Source: MED-G82 sp964342675 (GTDB lineage Bacteria; Pseudomonadota; Gammaproteobacteria; Magnimaribacterales; D2472). Taken from it: a stretch of DNA of 52,926 nt. The stretch lies in assembly GCA_964342675.1 (NCBI GenBank), contig CAYFFR010000005.1, positions 1 through 52,926 of the forward strand, in the 5' to 3' direction. A program made the translations under genes and the position numbers. The notes beneath the pieces were generated by a model that was given only the letters and a program-made list of their open reading frames with translations, searched no databases and was not told the DNA's origin. Positions 50,959-52,926 of this stretch are shown in pieces. The first letter of the stretch is position 1. Every line of letters starts with the position of its first letter.

Positions 50959-51678
50959 GTGATCAAAGATTTTATTTCTAATTTTGCTTCCCCTAAGACC
51001 TATTTAGAACAATGTAATAAATTTAATAGGTATTTCCTTCTTATAGGCACTGTTTTAATATTAATTGGCTGGATCTGGGGCTTATTCTTTGCACCTGCTG
51101 ATATAAAGCAAGGGGATGCTTATAGGATTATTTATGTCCATGTGCCTAGCGCTATTTATTCACAATTGATTTATTGGGTAATGGCATTTTGGGCCATAAT
51201 ATATTTAGTCTGGAGAGTCAGGTTAGCTAGCTATTTAATTAAATCTGCTAGCTATGTCGGTTTATTAATGACTTTTATAGCTCTTTTTTCAGGATCTATT
51301 TGGGGTATACCAACTTGGGGAACATGGTGGCAGTGGGATGCACGAATTACATCAACTTTAATATTGTTTATTATGTATCTTGGATTAATCACCTTGCATG
51401 ATTCATTTAGGAATTATGAAAAAGCTGACAAACTAATGTCAATACTTGTTGTTGTAGGATGCATTAATCTACCTATCATTAAATGGTCGGTCGAATGGTG
51501 GGCTACACTTCACCAACCTGCCTCAGACTCATCCAACATACATCCAGATATGTTATTACCTTTAATTTTTAGTTTAGTAGGGTTTGCTTTTCTATTGATT
51601 TCATTTGGAATGAAAGCTAGCAAATTAGTTATTCTGAAAAGAGAAAGATATAAACAGTGGGTTGTAGATTATGATTGA
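50959..51678 (+). CDS. ccmC: Heme handling protein CcmC
   Basis: 239 residues with six membrane segments. The WWD heme motif is GTWWQWDARITSTLIL, and the flanking heme-ligand histidines are in IYVHVPSAIYSQ and TLHQPAS. It presents heme to CcmE on the outer face of the membrane. The start is a GTG at 50959; an ATG at 50954 is out of frame and stops at once. The stop overlaps ccmD by eight bases. Confidence 0.95.
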   Translation: MIKDFISNFASPKTYLEQCNKFNRYFLLIGTVLILIGWIWGLFFAPADIKQGDAYRIIYVHVPSAIYSQLIYWVMAFWAIIYLVWRVRLASYLIKSASYVGLLMTFIALFSGSIWGIPTWGTWWQWDARITSTLILFIMYLGLITLHDSFRNYEKADKLMSILVVVGCINLPIIKWSVEWWATLHQPASDSSNIHPDMLLPLIFSLVGFAFLLISFGMKASKLVILKRERYKQWVVDYD

Positions 51679-51802
51679 ATTCTTAAATATGAATGGCTAT
51701 GGAATATATATTTGGCCTGTTTACGGTCTAAACATCACCTTATTCATATCTTTTTATATAATCTTAGATATAAAGATTAAAAATTTTTTTAGAAATCAAT
51801 AA
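51671..51802 (+). CDS. ccmD: CcmD, small heme exporter protein
   Basis: A 43-residue gene found by reading the gap between ccmC and ccmE. The protein starts MIEFLNMNGYGIYIWPVYGL, in which GYGxYIWxxYG is the CcmD hallmark. A single membrane helix (ITLFISFYIIL) and a basic tail (KIKNFFRNQ) follow. It holds holo-CcmE in complex with CcmC. It overlaps ccmC by eight bases, and its stop overlaps the ccmE ATG (TAATG). Confidence 0.9.
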   Translation: MIEFLNMNGYGIYIWPVYGLNITLFISFYIILDIKIKNFFRNQ

Positions 51803-52215
51803 TGCTACCGCGTCGTAAAAAAAGAGTATTTAATATTCTTCTAATGTTTGGAGCAACTGCAATAGGTGTTTACTTAATTCTTTTTGCTTTAGATAGCAAA
51901 TTAGATTTTTTTTATAAGCCTTCAGAATTAAATTTTAATGAGCTTCCTAATAATAGAATTAAAATAGGCGGCTTAGTAAAGCAAGCTTCTATTGAGAGAA
52001 AGGGCACCAGAACTTACTTTAGGCTAATTGATTTTAGTAGAAATAATAATGCAGAGGTGGCTGTAATGTACGACCGAGTACCTCCAGATTTATTTAAAGA
52101 AAATAGTGGCGCAGTAGTATTGGGTGGCTTTAACGATAATCAGGTATTTGTAGCAGAGGAACTATATGCAAAACATGATGAAAACTACAGACCTCGTGAG
52201 GTTACATCAGAATGA
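51802..52215 (+). CDS. ccmE: Heme chaperone CcmE
   Basis: 137 residues. An N-terminal basic segment (MLPRRKKR), one membrane helix (LLMFGATAIGVYLILFAL) and a periplasmic beta-barrel domain. The heme-attachment motif AKHDENY contains His125, which covalently carries heme to the CcmF/H lyase. The family segments IKIGGLVK and VMYDRVPPDLFKE are clear. The stop overlaps the ccmF start (ATGA). Confidence 0.95.
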   Translation: MLPRRKKRVFNILLMFGATAIGVYLILFALDSKLDFFYKPSELNFNELPNNRIKIGGLVKQASIERKGTRTYFRLIDFSRNNNAEVAVMYDRVPPDLFKENSGAVVLGGFNDNQVFVAEELYAKHDENYRPREVTSE

Positions 52216-52926
52216 TCCCTGAAGTCTCTCATTTCCTATTGATTTCTTCTGCTGGATTATTTTTATTTTCCGGAATTAATTCCATGTTTCAACGTGAAAT
52301 ATATTCAAATAGCTCTATTCGCACTTTGAATATTAATACTTTTAACTTGGGTATATTCTTAATGATTGCTTCTTTTGTAATCTTTATTTTCCTTGTACTG
52401 AATGATGATTTTTCATTATTGTATATTTACTCGCACTCCCACTCTGATTTACCCACTTTCTATAAGATATCTTCTATATGGAGTGCCCACGAAGGCTCTA
52501 TGTTTTTATGGATTATTTTTTTATCAATTTGGTGCTGGTTATTTGTTAACAAATTAGATCGGACACATGAACTATTAAAGCTCTTTATCATGATATCTTC
52601 ATTTATCATTTTTACTTTTTTAGTATTTTTATTAACTACCTCTTCACCTTTTGAACGACTTCTTCCTTATTCACCTGATCAAGGCAATGATATAAACCCA
52701 ATTCTTCAAGATCCTGCACTAGCTATTCATCCTCCAATGCTTTTCTTAGGTTATGTTGGGTTTGTAATACCCTTCATATTTTTATTAGCTTATTTAATCA
52801 ATGGTAATTTCCAGTTCCTATGGGAGAGGGAGGTAAGAAAGTGGTGTTTCATTGCTTGGGTATTTTTGACAACAGGAATTGACGCTATTGTTGTGAGCCC
52901 AATATGCCCAATGAGCCTCTCTAGTA
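52212..52926 (+). CDS. ccmF: Cytochrome c heme lyase subunit CcmF, N-terminal part (runs off window)
   Basis: The first 238 codons are present. The start ATG overlaps ccmE. Typical CcmF segments follow: membrane helices from residue 6, YIYSHSHSDLPTFYKISSIWSAHEGSMFLW, and NPILQDPALAIHPPMLFLGYVG. The frame reaches WVFLTTGI, after which CcmF normally continues into the WWD heme motif (ELGWGG...WDPVENAS). Here the last 46 bases instead encode DAIVVSPICPMS, and neither other frame restores the motif, so the tail is suspect. Internal stops are absent. Confidence 0.9.
   Translation, partial: MIPEVSHFLLISSAGLFLFSGINSMFQREIYSNSSIRTLNINTFNLGIFLMIASFVIFIFLVLNDDFSLLYIYSHSHSDLPTFYKISSIWSAHEGSMFLWIIFLSIWCWLFVNKLDRTHELLKLFIMISSFIIFTFLVFLLTTSSPFERLLPYSPDQGNDINPILQDPALAIHPPMLFLGYVGFVIPFIFLLAYLINGNFQFLWEREVRKWCFIAWVFLTTGIDAIVVSPICPMSLSS

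Noticed and set aside
50954..50962. ATG 50954 as the ccmC start
   Set aside because: It is out of frame with ccmC and meets TGA after two codons; GTG 50959 fits the protein.
1..52926. CRISPR array, insertion sequences, prophage or integrase genes
   Set aside because: No regularly spaced repeats, transposase-like frames or phage structural genes were seen on either strand.

Overview
The window is AT-rich, gene-dense DNA from what looks like a streamlined marine gammaproteobacterium. Supporting signs are a gammaproteobacterial gene set and order (ppiB-lpxH divergent from cysS, single-chain PurL of 1275 aa, AcnB, alaS-lysC-tRNA-Ser(GCU), System I ccmABCDEF), a near-consensus E. coli-type LexA box, very short intergenic gaps and many TAATG/ATGA overlaps. 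A SAR86-like lineage would fit, but the clade is inference. I see no rRNA, CRISPR array, insertion sequence, integrase or phage gene, and no gene-free stretch longer than 300 bases.

Layout. 1-3.7 kb (mostly minus): the start of acnB, a DUF1289 protein, the SOS-controlled umuDC operon, lpxH and ppiB. 3.9-20.9 kb (mostly plus): housekeeping genes cysS, uvrB, purL, alaS, lysC and pyrC, mixed with a haloalkane dehalogenase-type hydrolase, two Nudix hydrolases, a gamma carbonic anhydrase, a dienelactone hydrolase-like protein, a lytic transglycosylase lipoprotein and tRNA-Asn and tRNA-Ser. 20.9-24.9 kb: an accessory stretch with unknown membrane proteins, a three-histidine-box desaturase/hydroxylase, a cupin, an unknown lipoprotein made of two repeated cysteine-bounded units, a hot-dog thioesterase and a glyoxalase II-like hydrolase.

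24.9-44.4 kb is the most notable region: an unbroken run of about 21 plus-strand genes that matches the lower steroid-degradation pathway. It encodes the meta-cleavage dioxygenase (HsaC/TesB), the C-C hydrolase (HsaD), the hydratase-aldolase-dehydrogenase trio (HsaE, HsaF, HsaG), and the CoA-dependent route for the bicyclic C/D-ring remnant HIP (FadD3, IpdF, IpdC, EchA20, IpdA, IpdB, a pair of acyl-CoA dehydrogenases, FadA6). Interspersed are a cytochrome P450, an extra SDR, an EthD-domain protein, a luciferase-like flavoprotein and a second enoyl-CoA hydratase. The 3-ketosteroid 9-alpha-hydroxylase oxygenase (KshA) appears as two adjacent genes: one carries the Rieske [2Fe-2S] domain, the other the non-heme iron domain with the cluster-binding part missing. 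HsaA/HsaB, KstD, the KshA reductase and a dedicated regulator are not in the window.

44.4-52.9 kb: tRNA-Arg, a single-component FAD monooxygenase, thrS, a SAM-II riboswitch in front of metY, an unrecognised gene that seems to start at AUA, and the cytochrome c maturation operon ccmABCDE plus the start of ccmF. The last ~46 bases do not continue ccmF as expected and may be an assembly artefact.
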